55,381 nucleotides of DNA from assembly GCA_964371865.1 (NCBI GenBank), contig CAYJOR010000013.1, positions 1 to 55,381 of the forward strand, in the 5' to 3' direction. The stretch's first letter is position 1. Each line of letters begins with the position of its first letter. Below, piece by piece: positions 32,620 through 41,210 of the stretch. Origin of the DNA: CAYJAZ01 sp964371865 (GTDB taxonomy: Bacteria > Desulfobacterota > Desulfovibrionia > Desulfovibrionales > Desulfovibrionaceae). The notes below the pieces were generated by a model. It saw nothing but the letters and a program-made list of their open reading frames with translations, ran no database searches and was not told where the DNA came from. The position numbers were made by a program, and so were the translations under genes.

Positions 32620-33594
32620 ATGTTTGCATTTATTGTACGAAGAGCAATCCAAGCTATTCTTGCTTTACTAGTTATAAGCATGATTGGTTTCGGGATTAAG
32701 TACTCTTTTGGTGATCCTGTACGCGAGCTGGTTGGCGTATCAGTATCTGTTGAAGAGCGTGAGGCTGTTGCGGAAGAACTTGGCTTGAATGATCCTATCC
32801 CTGTTCAGTGGTGGAGATTTTTACAAGATGCTGCTCAAGGAGACTTTGGTACTTCTTATATTTATAGAAAGCCGGCACTTGATATTATTTTAGAAAAAGC
32901 TCCTGCAACTATGGAACTTGCAATATTATCAACTATTTTGATTATTGTAATTTGTATTCCGGCTGGAGTTTATTGCGCTGTGAAGCAAAAATCTGTTTTC
33001 TCAAAACTCATTATGGCTGTATCAGTTATAGGTGTTTCAATTCCTGTTTACCTCATTGCTATCGCTTTTATTCTCTATTTTTCGGTTAATTTAGGTTGGT
33101 TGCCCGCGTATGGTAGGGGACCGACGGCATTTATTGGTGGTTGGGAGTCTAACCTATTATCATGGGGCGCTTTCAGACACATTATTCTGCCGACAATCTG
33201 CCTAACTATTATTATGCTTCCTCTCTTTATCAGGCTTATTAGAGCTGAAATGGTTGAAGCAATGCAAACTGAATACGTAAAATTTGCACGCGCTAAAGGT
33301 GTTTCAGAATATGATATCATTATGAAGCATGCTTTTAGAAATGCACTTTTGCCTGTTATTACAATGGGTGGTGTTCAAATTGGTACGATGATTGCGTTTA
33401 CAATTCTAACTGAAAGTGTATTCCAATGGCCGGGCTTAGGGTTTATGTTTATCTCAGCGGTGCATAGAGCTGATACAGCAATGCTTGTTGCATATCTACT
33501 TTTCTGTGGTGTAATATTTGTTGGTGTAAACACTTTGGTTGATATCATTTACGGTTTAGTTAACCCTATGATTCGTATTGCAGGGAAGAAATAA
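32620..33594 (+). CDS. dppB: Dipeptide/oligopeptide ABC transporter permease DppB
   Basis: A 324-residue permease with an N-terminal segment FIVRRAIQAILALLVIS, six membrane helices and the EAA loop EYVKFARAKGVSEYDIIMKH followed by AFRNALLPV. FGDPVRELVG replaces the usual PGDP near residue 30, consistent with the family. It forms the membrane channel with DppC, whose ATG overlaps its stop by one base (TAATG). No periplasmic binding protein gene precedes it, which is unusual. The promoter at 32519 and GAGGTG ribosome site mark it as the first gene. Confidence 0.9.
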   Translation: MFAFIVRRAIQAILALLVISMIGFGIKYSFGDPVRELVGVSVSVEEREAVAEELGLNDPIPVQWWRFLQDAAQGDFGTSYIYRKPALDIILEKAPATMELAILSTILIIVICIPAGVYCAVKQKSVFSKLIMAVSVIGVSIPVYLIAIAFILYFSVNLGWLPAYGRGPTAFIGGWESNLLSWGAFRHIILPTICLTIIMLPLFIRLIRAEMVEAMQTEYVKFARAKGVSEYDIIMKHAFRNALLPVITMGGVQIGTMIAFTILTESVFQWPGLGFMFISAVHRADTAMLVAYLLFCGVIFVGVNTLVDIIYGLVNPMIRIAGKK

Positions 33595-34511
33595 TGTCAA
33601 ATTTTAAGAAATTTTTAGCATCAGATTTTTGGTATTCCTTTTCAAAGGATTGGGTTGCAGTAATTAGTACTATTATATTGATTATTCTCTTTGTTGGAGC
33701 TTTTGGAGCGCCTATTATTGCTCCGCATACTCCGTATGATGGTGCTACAATATCAATTATGGATTCAGAACTTCCCCCTATTTGGATGGAAGGCTCAGAC
33801 TCAAGATTTATTCTAGGTACTGATGATCAAGGTCGTGATATCTTCTCAGCTATGCTTTATGGTATGCGAGTTTCACTTATCATTGGTTTTGGTTCAGTTA
33901 TCTTACAGATTTTCTTAGGAATTGTTATTGGTCTTGCAGCCGGTTACGGTTCATCTAGACTAGACAACTTCCTTATGCGTTTTGCTGATGTTCAGTTATC
34001 ATTCTCATCGTACATGGTAGCAATCTTTTTTGGAGCTGTTATTATGTCTGCGGTGGGTGTTGGCGGATATGAAAAAATCGCTGTTCCGTTCCTTATTCTA
34101 GTTATTGCAATTTCTGAATGGCCTAAAATGGCTCGTACAGTACGTGGTTCTGTGCTTGCAGAAAAGAGAAAAGAATATGTTGAAGCAGCTAGAGTTGTTG
34201 GTTTTTCAAGTGTAAGAATTGTGTTTCGTCACATTCTTCCTAACTGTTTAACTCCAATTCTTGTTATTTCAACTCTTCAAGTTGCGCAAGCTGTTATGAC
34301 GGAAGCTGCATTATCATTTATTGGTCTTGGAATGCCTGTTACTCAACCATCACTTGGCACTCTTATTCGTTCAGGATTTGATTACTTTTTCTCTGGCTAC
34401 TGGTGGATTACACTATTCCCAGGTATTTTACTTGTTTTGCTTTCTCTTTCCATTAACCTCTTGGGTGACTGGTTACGTGATTATCTCAACCCAAAAATTT
34501 ATAAAGATTAA
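33594..34511 (+). CDS. dppC: Dipeptide/oligopeptide ABC transporter permease DppC
   Basis: The 305-residue partner permease has a first helix at about 18-40 and then the LGTDDQGRDIFSAMLYGMRVSL motif shared by DppC and OppC proteins. The EAA loop is EYVEAARVVGFSSVRIVFRH, followed by ILPNCLTPILV. GLGMPVTQPSLGTLI near the C-terminus is also conserved. It starts one base inside the dppB stop and ends nine bases before dppD. Confidence 0.9.
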   Translation: MSNFKKFLASDFWYSFSKDWVAVISTIILIILFVGAFGAPIIAPHTPYDGATISIMDSELPPIWMEGSDSRFILGTDDQGRDIFSAMLYGMRVSLIIGFGSVILQIFLGIVIGLAAGYGSSRLDNFLMRFADVQLSFSSYMVAIFFGAVIMSAVGVGGYEKIAVPFLILVIAISEWPKMARTVRGSVLAEKRKEYVEAARVVGFSSVRIVFRHILPNCLTPILVISTLQVAQAVMTEAALSFIGLGMPVTQPSLGTLIRSGFDYFFSGYWWITLFPGILLVLLSLSINLLGDWLRDYLNPKIYKD

Positions 34512-34520
34512 GAGGTTAAT

Positions 34521-35516
34521 ATGTCAAATACTAAAGATTTCCCTCTTTTAGAAGTAAATAATTTATCGGTAGAATTTGCTACTCGTCACATGAATCTTAA
34601 AGCTGTTAATGATGTTTCATTTTCATTAAATGCAGGTGAAAGACTTGGACTTGTGGGTGAATCGGGTGCCGGTAAATCTGTAACAGGTTTTTCTCTTATC
34701 AATCTTATTTCTAAACCTGGTTACATTGCAAATGGTTCTATTTTATTTGATGGACTTGATATCGTAAAAGCTCCGGAAAAAACATTACGTTCAATCCGTG
34801 GCGATAGGATTTCAATGATATTCCAAGATCCAATGATGACACTAAACCCTGTGCTCACAATTGGTGAACAAATGCGTGAAACTCTTTTTGCTCACAGAAA
34901 AATGAGTAAAAATGAAGCAAATGAAATTGCAATAGATAGATTAAAGCGTGTGCATATTCCTTCACCTGAACGCAGACTTAGTCAATATCCTCATGAACTT
35001 TCAGGTGGTATGCGTCAGCGTGTTGTTATTGCGATTGCTCTTTTGACTGATCCTCAACTTATTATAGCTGATGAGCCAACAACAGCTCTTGACGTTACTA
35101 TCCAAGCAGAAATTATGGAACTTTTGCTTGAACTTTGCACAAAGAGAAATATGGGACTTATCCTTATTACTCACGATTTGGGCGTGGTATCACAAGTAAC
35201 ACAAAGAATTGCGGTTATGTATGCAGGGCGTGTTGTAGAAACAGCAAATACAGCTGATATGATTGAAAAAGCTGCGCATCACTATACAAAAGGCTTACTT
35301 GCGGCTCTCCCACAAGGCAAAATCTACGGTAAAGCGGGTGTACGTCAAAGATTAAACCAAATTCCGGGGGTAATGCCTTCACTCACAGCTATTCCTAGTG
35401 GTTGCCCATTCCACCCACGTTGTGAAGCATGCCAGCAAATCTGTATTGACAAACGTCCGGAACTTACAGAAGTCGCACCTCAACATTTTGTTGCGTGTCA
35501 CTTCCCAATTAAATAA
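34521..35516 (+). CDS. dppD: Dipeptide/oligopeptide ABC transporter ATP-binding protein DppD
   Basis: A 331-residue ATPase with Walker A GESGAGKS, a Q-loop in IFQDPMMTLNP, signature LSGGMRQRV and Walker B LIIADEPTTALD. The C-terminal oligo/dipeptide extension carries four cysteines (GCPFHPRCEACQQIC and ACHFP). The same Cys set in this family has been linked to an iron-sulphur cluster. It energises uptake together with DppF, encoded 15 bases downstream. Confidence 0.92.
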   Translation: MSNTKDFPLLEVNNLSVEFATRHMNLKAVNDVSFSLNAGERLGLVGESGAGKSVTGFSLINLISKPGYIANGSILFDGLDIVKAPEKTLRSIRGDRISMIFQDPMMTLNPVLTIGEQMRETLFAHRKMSKNEANEIAIDRLKRVHIPSPERRLSQYPHELSGGMRQRVVIAIALLTDPQLIIADEPTTALDVTIQAEIMELLLELCTKRNMGLILITHDLGVVSQVTQRIAVMYAGRVVETANTADMIEKAAHHYTKGLLAALPQGKIYGKAGVRQRLNQIPGVMPSLTAIPSGCPFHPRCEACQQICIDKRPELTEVAPQHFVACHFPIK

Positions 35517-35530
35517 GCTAAAGGTACACT

Positions 35531-36523
35531 ATGAATACTCCTTTACTCCAATTAAATAATGTTGTTAAGCACTTTGATATATCAGGTGGTTTTCTTGATC
35601 AGCTAAAGCTTACGAAAGAAGGCTTTAAGCGTAAAAAAACTGTTGTTCATGCGGTAAATTCTGTTTCTCTTGATATTGAAGAGGGCGAAACTTTGTCAGT
35701 TGTTGGTGAATCAGGTTGTGGTAAAAGTACGCTTGCTCGTACCGTTATCCGTTTGTATAAACCAAACAGCGGTGAAATTATTTATCGTGGCAAACACATA
35801 GAAAAACTTAATGATAAAGAAATGCTTCCATTCCGTAAAAAAATGCAAATGGTTTTCCAAGATCCTTATGCCTCTTTGAATCCGCGTATGAAGGTAAAAA
35901 CTATTCTTGAAGAACCTGTTCGTTTTCATAATCCACAAATGTCAACTAAAGATGTTGAAGCAAAAGTGTTTGAAGTTATGGAACAAGTTGGTATTGCACC
36001 TGCTTGGGCGAATAGATTCCCGCATGAATTCTCCGGCGGACAGAGGCAGCGTATATCTTTAGCACGTGCGCTTGTGGTTGACCCTGAATTTATCGTAGCT
36101 GATGAACCTATTTCAGCGCTTGATGTTTCTATTCAAGCACAGGTTCTAAACCTTATGATGGATTTACAAGAAAAGCGTAAGCTTACATACTTGTTTATTT
36201 CTCACGATTTGTCAGTTGTTGAGCATATATCATCACGCGTTGCAGTTATGTATCTTGGTTCGCTTTGTGAACTTGCGCCGGCTGAAGAATTATTTAATAA
36301 TCCTAAGCACCCGTATACACAAGCTTTATTGTCAGCTATTCCAAATTTTGGAATTGACCCTAAAGACCGTATCAGATTAGAAGGTGAAGTACCAACTCCT
36401 ATTAATCTTCCTAGCGGTTGTGTATTCCACGGCAGATGTAAATATGCTAAACCTATCTGTTCACAAGAGATTCCACAAATTAAGAAAGTAGATAATACTT
36501 TTATAGCTTGTCACTTACATTAA
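35531..36523 (+). CDS. dppF: Dipeptide/oligopeptide ABC transporter ATP-binding protein DppF
   Basis: The 330-residue second ATPase has Walker A GESGCGKST, MVFQDPYASLNPRM, signature FSGGQRQRI and Walker B FIVADEPISALD. An insertion after the first strand (ISGGFLDQLKLTKEGFKRKK) is normal for DppF/OppF. The C-terminus again ends in a cysteine set (GCVFHGRCKYAKPIC, ACHLH). It is followed after a single base by the ATG of trkH, so the two are very probably one transcript. Confidence 0.92.
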   Translation: MNTPLLQLNNVVKHFDISGGFLDQLKLTKEGFKRKKTVVHAVNSVSLDIEEGETLSVVGESGCGKSTLARTVIRLYKPNSGEIIYRGKHIEKLNDKEMLPFRKKMQMVFQDPYASLNPRMKVKTILEEPVRFHNPQMSTKDVEAKVFEVMEQVGIAPAWANRFPHEFSGGQRQRISLARALVVDPEFIVADEPISALDVSIQAQVLNLMMDLQEKRKLTYLFISHDLSVVEHISSRVAVMYLGSLCELAPAEELFNNPKHPYTQALLSAIPNFGIDPKDRIRLEGEVPTPINLPSGCVFHGRCKYAKPICSQEIPQIKKVDNTFIACHLH

Positions 36524-36524
36524 T

Positions 36525-37970
36525 ATGCATATACGTACACTTTTCTTTATATTGTCTATGTTGTTATTTGGTTTAGGTTGCACTATGGTGCTTCCGCTTT
36601 TTACTGCATGGATTTATGATGAAAGTTTACTCCCTCTGCTCAGTTCCGCTGGAATTTTACTAGGAGTGGGCAGTCTATTTGGATATATATTCAGACCACA
36701 AAAAGAAGTTACCTTATCAAATAAGGAAAGTATTGTAATTGTAGCGTCTTGCTGGATAATGGCAGGAGTTGCAGGCGCTCTTCCTTATTTGTTTAATGGT
36801 AACTTTATTTTTGTGGATGCTTTATTTGAATCTATTTCCGGCTTCACCACAACAGGTGCAAGTATTCTTAGTGATATTGAAGCGTTGCCAAAAGGTATTC
36901 TCATGTGGAGAGCTTTAACTCACTGGCTTGGCGGAATGGGTATTATTGTTCTTACTCTTGCAATTTTGCCTATGCTTGGCATGGGCGGAATGCAACTATA
37001 TAAAGCAGAAGTTACAGGCCCACAAGTTGATAAACTTATGCCTCGTATACACGACACAGCTTTATACCTTTGGATTGTTTACTTTTTATTTACAGTAGTG
37101 CAATTTATTCTTTTGATGTTTGGCGGAATGTCGTGGTTTGATTCCCTAGCGCACACATTTGCAACGGTTGCAACGGGTGGATTTTCGACTCAAAATGTTT
37201 CTATAGCAAACTATTCTCCATATATACAATGGGTTATTACAATATTCATGTTTTTGGCAGGTGTGAACTTTACCTTGCACTACAAACTACTTTTTAGTGG
37301 TAAAATTCAAGCTTTTACTAAGAATACAGAATTTAAAGTATATTTATATCTCACTGTTATTTTTTCTTTGATAACGGCGGCTTATCTTTACTTTATGAAT
37401 ACGGAATCCGGTATTGAGTATGCAATTCGTACAGCATTTTTTCAGATTGTAAGTATCTGTACCAGTACAGGATTTGCTACTGCGGATTATGAAGTTTGGC
37501 CTTTAATCACTCAATCATTTATTTTATTTGTTATGATAATGGGTGCTTGTGCCGGTTCAACCGGTGGTGGAATAAAGGTTATGCGCTTTACACTTCTTCA
37601 AAAAATTACAAAGAAAGAGCTTCAGCGTATTCTTCACCCTAGAGTAGTGAATGATATCAAACTCGATTCTAAATCTGTTTCATCTGATATTTTAAGCGGT
37701 GTAACAGCGTTTATTATTATTTATCTTGCCTTGATTTTTGTTGGCGGACTTTTTATCACTGCCTTTGGATATGATTTTACAACATCATACTCAGCATCAA
37801 TTTCAGCTTTTTCAAATACAGGTCCGGGTTTTGGACTTATTGGACCTACAGAAAATTTTGGCTTCTTTGAACCTGCGATTAAGTATATGCTTTGTATCCT
37901 TATGCTCATTGGTAGATTAGAAATTTTCACAATCTTCCTACTTTTTTTACCGTCTTTTTGGAGAAGTTAG
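36525..37970 (+). CDS. trkH: TrkH-family potassium uptake protein
   Basis: The 481-residue membrane protein has four P-loop repeats with the selectivity sequences SGFTTTGAS, ATVATGGFS, CTSTGFAT and SNTGPGFG, in that order, each with the conserved Gly of the filter. WRALTHWLGGMGIIV after the first loop and GACAGSTGGGIKV are also family marks. It takes up potassium with a cytoplasmic TrkA-type regulator, whose gene is not in this window. It starts one base after the dppF stop, with no ribosome site of its own visible beyond the dppF end, which suggests coupled translation. A dispersed repeat follows. Confidence 0.9.
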   Translation: MHIRTLFFILSMLLFGLGCTMVLPLFTAWIYDESLLPLLSSAGILLGVGSLFGYIFRPQKEVTLSNKESIVIVASCWIMAGVAGALPYLFNGNFIFVDALFESISGFTTTGASILSDIEALPKGILMWRALTHWLGGMGIIVLTLAILPMLGMGGMQLYKAEVTGPQVDKLMPRIHDTALYLWIVYFLFTVVQFILLMFGGMSWFDSLAHTFATVATGGFSTQNVSIANYSPYIQWVITIFMFLAGVNFTLHYKLLFSGKIQAFTKNTEFKVYLYLTVIFSLITAAYLYFMNTESGIEYAIRTAFFQIVSICTSTGFATADYEVWPLITQSFILFVMIMGACAGSTGGGIKVMRFTLLQKITKKELQRILHPRVVNDIKLDSKSVSSDILSGVTAFIIIYLALIFVGGLFITAFGYDFTTSYSASISAFSNTGPGFGLIGPTENFGFFEPAIKYMLCILMLIGRLEIFTIFLLFLPSFWRS

Positions 37971-37984
37971 GCTAGATTTTATTA

Positions 37985-38065
37985 TGCTTCGACGGGCAAG
38001 GGAACTTTTTCCACGTAAATGATTCCCTTTACAAACCCCATTTCTTTTTCTCATTCCTAGAAAAG
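37985..38065 (-). repeat. Dispersed CGAGGAACGAG-type repeat, partial inverted copy
   Basis: Read on the minus strand this segment gives AGGAATGAGAAAAAG, then GGGGTTTGTAAAGGGAA, a loop, TTCCCTTGCCCGTCGAAGC. The same order occurs in the plus-strand copies at 39249 and 44705. It follows trkH and ends before the Pho-box region. The start of the longer copies (GATTTCTTT part) is missing here. Confidence 0.65.
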
Positions 38066-38131
38066 TGAATGAATCTTTCAACATAATTATTTTCTTAGAC
38101 GGTAAAACGCAAAAATAATCTAGCTACAATT

Positions 38132-38259
38132 GTTACAAATGTGTTACAAAGGCATTTTGTCGTAAAAAGGCAAAATAAAAATAATCAATAAAATTAAATA
38201 GATAATTTAAAAGTCGTTAATGTAACCTAATTAACACATTGCTGTAACATAACTGTAAC
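38132..38259 (+). promoter_or_regulatory. Two Pho-box-like direct repeat pairs upstream of pstS
   Basis: GTTACAA at 38132-38138 and 38143-38149, and CTGTAAC at 38242-38248 and 38253-38259, are direct repeats with an 11-bp period. A 7-bp half site repeated with that period is the layout of PhoB sites. The first pair reads in the minus orientation as TTGTAAC. The second pair lies 72 bases before the pstS start, where a PhoB-activated promoter is expected. Confidence 0.75.
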
Positions 38260-38330
38260 ATTAAGTTTCTATTGTGCATTCAACGAAGCGATTCGTACTA
38301 AAAAAGATCACAAAAAATTTTGGAGACATC

Positions 38331-39137
38331 ATGTTAAAATCATTCTTTACAGCAGTAGTTGCATCAGTGCTTTTCGTAAGCAGTGCAGTAGCAGGTGACA
38401 TCGTTATCAACGGTTCAACCACAGTTCTTCCAGTAGTTCAAAAAGTTGGTGAAGCTTACATGGAAGCTAACCCATCTGTAAATATTTCTTTATCTGGTGG
38501 TGGTTCAGGTAACGGCGTAAAAGCTCTTATCGACAACCTAACTGATATTGCAATGGCTTCACGTAAAATCAAAGATTCTGAAGTAGAAAAAGCTAAAAAG
38601 AATGGTGTTGAACCTCACGCATTTGCAGTAGGTCTTGATGCTCTTGTTCCTGTTGTTCACCCAAGTAATCCAGTTGCAGATTTATCACTCGAACAACTTA
38701 GAGATATCTACACAGGTAAAATCGAAAACTGGAGCGAAGTTGGCGGAAAAGACGGCGAAATCGTTGTAGTTTCACGTGATACTTCTTCAGGTACATACGA
38801 AACTTGGGAACACTTTGTTATGAAAGGCGAAAGAGTTATGCCTGGTGCATTATTACAAGCTTCTAACGGTGCTGTAGTACAAGCTCTTTCTAAAAACCCT
38901 AACGCGATTGGCTATATTGGTTTCGGTTACCTTAATGATGATGTAAAAGCAACTAAAGTTGGTGGCTTAGAAGCAACTCCTGAAACAGCATTGAACAAAT
39001 CATGGCCTTTAGCTCGTGAACTTTGGCTCTACACAAACGGCGCTCCTGCAGGTGATGTAAAAGGCTTCATGGATTATGCACTTTCAGCTGAAGGTCAAAA
39101 ATACGTAAAAGAAGTTGGTTTTATCCCTTTCAAATAA
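38331..39137 (+). CDS. pstS: Periplasmic phosphate-binding protein PstS
   Basis: The 268-residue protein starts with a signal peptide (MLKSFFTAVVASVLFVSSAVA, cut after AVA). The mature chain has phosphate-binding stretches NGSTTVLPVV, SGGGSGNGVKAL, and SRDTSSGTYETW, in the order of the PstS family. It captures phosphate in the periplasm for PstC/PstA. The frame extends upstream to 38274, but GGAGA and the signal sequence set the start at 38331. A terminator between pstS and pstC should leave pstS as the most abundant product. Confidence 0.93.
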   Translation: MLKSFFTAVVASVLFVSSAVAGDIVINGSTTVLPVVQKVGEAYMEANPSVNISLSGGGSGNGVKALIDNLTDIAMASRKIKDSEVEKAKKNGVEPHAFAVGLDALVPVVHPSNPVADLSLEQLRDIYTGKIENWSEVGGKDGEIVVVSRDTSSGTYETWEHFVMKGERVMPGALLQASNGAVVQALSKNPNAIGYIGFGYLNDDVKATKVGGLEATPETALNKSWPLARELWLYTNGAPAGDVKGFMDYALSAEGQKYVKEVGFIPFK

Positions 39138-39153
39138 TAATTGAATGATAATG

Positions 39154-39188
39154 AAAGGGGGAATGCGAAAACAGCATTTCCCCTTTTT
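39154..39188 (+). terminator. Hairpin terminator after pstS
   Basis: AAAGGGGGAATGC (39154-39166) pairs with GCATTTCCCCTTT (39174-39186), one mispair, followed by T residues. Partial read-through would explain how pstC and later genes are expressed less than pstS. Confidence 0.8.
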
Positions 39189-39209
39189 TTGATAAGAGCG
39201 GGATTACCT

Positions 39210-39229
39210 TTACAAGAATATTCTTGTAA
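39210..39229 (+). repeat. 20-bp perfect palindrome
   Basis: TTACAAGAATATTCTTGTAA reads the same on both strands. It lies between the pstS terminator and the dispersed repeat. It may be a protein-binding site or part of a structured spacer RNA. Confidence 0.5.
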
Positions 39230-39248
39230 TTTTCTCAAGCTTCAAGTA

Positions 39249-39378
39249 GATTTCTTTGCTTTGACGAAAAAGGAAAGAAATCTACTTGAAAAACCTTTTT
39301 CATTTTTTTCGAGGAACGAGAAAAAAATAAAAGGGGTTTGCAAAGGGAAAAGTTCCCTTTGCCCGTCGGAGACAAAAA
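39249..39378 (+). repeat. Dispersed CGAGGAACGAG-type repeat, copy 2
   Basis: The copy starts GATTTCTTTGCTTTG, has a 15-bp stem (CAAGTAGATTTCTTT against AAAGAAATCTACTTG, 39244-39288), then TTTTTTCGAGGAACGAG, GGGGTTTGCAAAGGGAA and TTCCCTTTGCCCGTCGGAG. The copies at 44705 (same strand) and 37985 (opposite strand) share the order. A 103-codon frame across it has no family resemblance and is not a gene. Confidence 0.65.
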
Positions 39379-39418
39379 CTGTTGAAGACAAAAAAAACTT
39401 AATAACTATGAGAACAGT

Positions 39419-40312
39419 ATGTGGACAAAACGACTATTTAAAGAATTTGTAGTGAAATTCTCTTTGACAAGTATTGCATGGATAGCATTATTATCACTAT
39501 GCGGTATTTGTCTATTTTTGCTGGCAAATAGCTTGCCACTTTTCAAAACTTACCCTGTAACAGACTTTTTGTTTGGACTTTACTGGTATCCAACCCATTC
39601 ACCGGCAGATTTTGGAATTTTCCCTTTAATCATCGCGTCTCTTATTGTTACGATAATTTCATGTCTTATAGCAGTACCTCTTGGAGTTTTTACAGCAGCA
39701 TACTTAGCTGAGATAGCGCATTCAAAAACTCGTAGAATAATTAAACCTTTTGTTGAATTACTTGCGGCTTTGCCATCAGTTGTTATTGGTTTTTTCGGTA
39801 TGGTAATTGTGGCACCATTTTTACAAGAAACATTTGGAATTGCGACAGGTTTAAATCTTTTTAATGCGTCACTTATGCTTGCATTTATGAGTGTGCCTAC
39901 AATTTGTAGTATTGCAGAAGATGCTATGCACTCAGTTCCACGTGCACTACGTGAAGCAAGCCTTGCACTTGGCGCAACTCAGTGGGAAACGCTTATTCAT
40001 GTTGTTATTCCATCAGCATTATCAGGTATCGGAACAGGCGTTATGCTTGGAATGAGCCGTGCAATTGGTGAAACAATGGTTGTTCTCATGGTAGCCGGTG
40101 GTGCAGCAATGATTCCTGATTCTCTTTTTGATCCTGTTCGACCTATGCCGGCGTCAATTGCGGCAGAAATGGCGGAAGCCCCTTATTTTTCTGACCATTA
40201 CTTAGCTTTATTTGCTATTGGTCTAGTACTTTTTGCATTTACATTTTGCTTCAACTTTATAGCTTTTAGAATTACTGAAAAGCATAAACAAGTCGGTTCT
40301 TCAGGATTATAA
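39419..40312 (+). CDS. pstC: Phosphate ABC transporter permease PstC
   Basis: A 297-residue permease with six membrane helices. GVFTAAYLAEIAHSKTRRIIKP and AALPSVVIGFFGM are PstC marks, and the EAA loop is REASLALGATQWETLIHVVIP with GMSRAIGETMVV behind it. It forms the membrane channel with PstA. The start ATG at 39419 has only a weak ribosome site; the DNA before it is a repeat-rich spacer after the pstS terminator. Confidence 0.92.
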   Translation: MWTKRLFKEFVVKFSLTSIAWIALLSLCGICLFLLANSLPLFKTYPVTDFLFGLYWYPTHSPADFGIFPLIIASLIVTIISCLIAVPLGVFTAAYLAEIAHSKTRRIIKPFVELLAALPSVVIGFFGMVIVAPFLQETFGIATGLNLFNASLMLAFMSVPTICSIAEDAMHSVPRALREASLALGATQWETLIHVVIPSALSGIGTGVMLGMSRAIGETMVVLMVAGGAAMIPDSLFDPVRPMPASIAAEMAEAPYFSDHYLALFAIGLVLFAFTFCFNFIAFRITEKHKQVGSSGL

Positions 40313-40323
40313 AAGGAAAAATT

Positions 40324-41208
40324 ATGTCAACAGCTCCAATTAGTAAAATGCCGGATCCGGCATATCGTTATAAGAAACAAGCATTTATGTTTGGCATGCT
40401 AAGAGTAGCAGCAGGAATAAATGTTCTTGCACTTGTAGGTATTTGTGCATTTTTGGTTATAAATGGTTTTCCTGCATTAAGCTGGGAATTTATATCAGAA
40501 TCACCACGTAAAATGATGACAGAGGGCGGCATTCTTCCTTGTATCGTTGGAACAGCTGTGCTATCGTTTGGTTCAATGCTTATTGCATTCCCAATTGGTG
40601 TAGCGTCAGCGATATGGCTTAATGAATACGGTTCACGTTCACCATTTGCAAGATACATACGTCTTGGTGTGAATAACCTTGCAGGTGTTCCATCAGTTGT
40701 ATTCGGATTATTTGGACTTGCATTTTTTGTAACTTACCTTAAAATGGGTGTTAGCATTCTTGCAGGTGTTTGTACTCTAGCAGTTTTAACCCTACCAATG
40801 ATTATCAGCACAGCGGAAGAAGCTTTGAGACAAGTTCCCGATGCTTGGCGTGAATCAAGCCTTGCACTTGGAGCAACAAAATCTCAAACAATTGCAAGAG
40901 TTGTGTTGCCATCAGCTTTCCCGGGAATGCTTACAGGTGCTATCTTAGGTTTAGCACGTGCAGCAGGTGAAACAGCGGCAATTATGTTTACATCAGCAGT
41001 TTTTTATACAGCAAAAATGCCGGATTCTGTATTTTCATCAGTAATGGCTTTGCCGTATCATATGTATGTGCTTGCAACTGCCGGTACAGAAATTGAAAAA
41101 ACTCGTCCTTTACAGTATGGAACAGCCTTAATCTTGTTGATTTTGGTATTGGGCATGAACCTTATAGCGATTATCATTCGTGACCGCTTACAAAATAAAA
41201 AGCACTAA
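40324..41208 (+). CDS. pstA: Phosphate ABC transporter permease PstA
   Basis: The 294-residue partner permease has GVASAIWLNEYG, the PstA segment NNLAGVPSVVFGLFGLAFF, the EAA loop RESSLALGATKSQTIARVVLPSA and GLARAAGETAAIMFTSAV. It starts 12 bases after pstC with an AAGGA site and ends two bases before phoR. Confidence 0.92.
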   Translation: MSTAPISKMPDPAYRYKKQAFMFGMLRVAAGINVLALVGICAFLVINGFPALSWEFISESPRKMMTEGGILPCIVGTAVLSFGSMLIAFPIGVASAIWLNEYGSRSPFARYIRLGVNNLAGVPSVVFGLFGLAFFVTYLKMGVSILAGVCTLAVLTLPMIISTAEEALRQVPDAWRESSLALGATKSQTIARVVLPSAFPGMLTGAILGLARAAGETAAIMFTSAVFYTAKMPDSVFSSVMALPYHMYVLATAGTEIEKTRPLQYGTALILLILVLGMNLIAIIIRDRLQNKKH

Positions 41209-41210
41209 TT

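Noticed and set aside
32371..32652. 93-codon minus-strand frame upstream of dppB
   Set aside because: It overlaps the terminator of the antiporter gene and the dpp promoter, is rich in Phe, Tyr and Asn as expected of reversed AT-rich DNA, and has no ribosome site.
39141..39452. 103-codon open frame between pstS and pstC
   Set aside because: It crosses a terminator, a perfect palindrome and a dispersed repeat, has no family resemblance and overlaps the pstC start. It is a chance frame.
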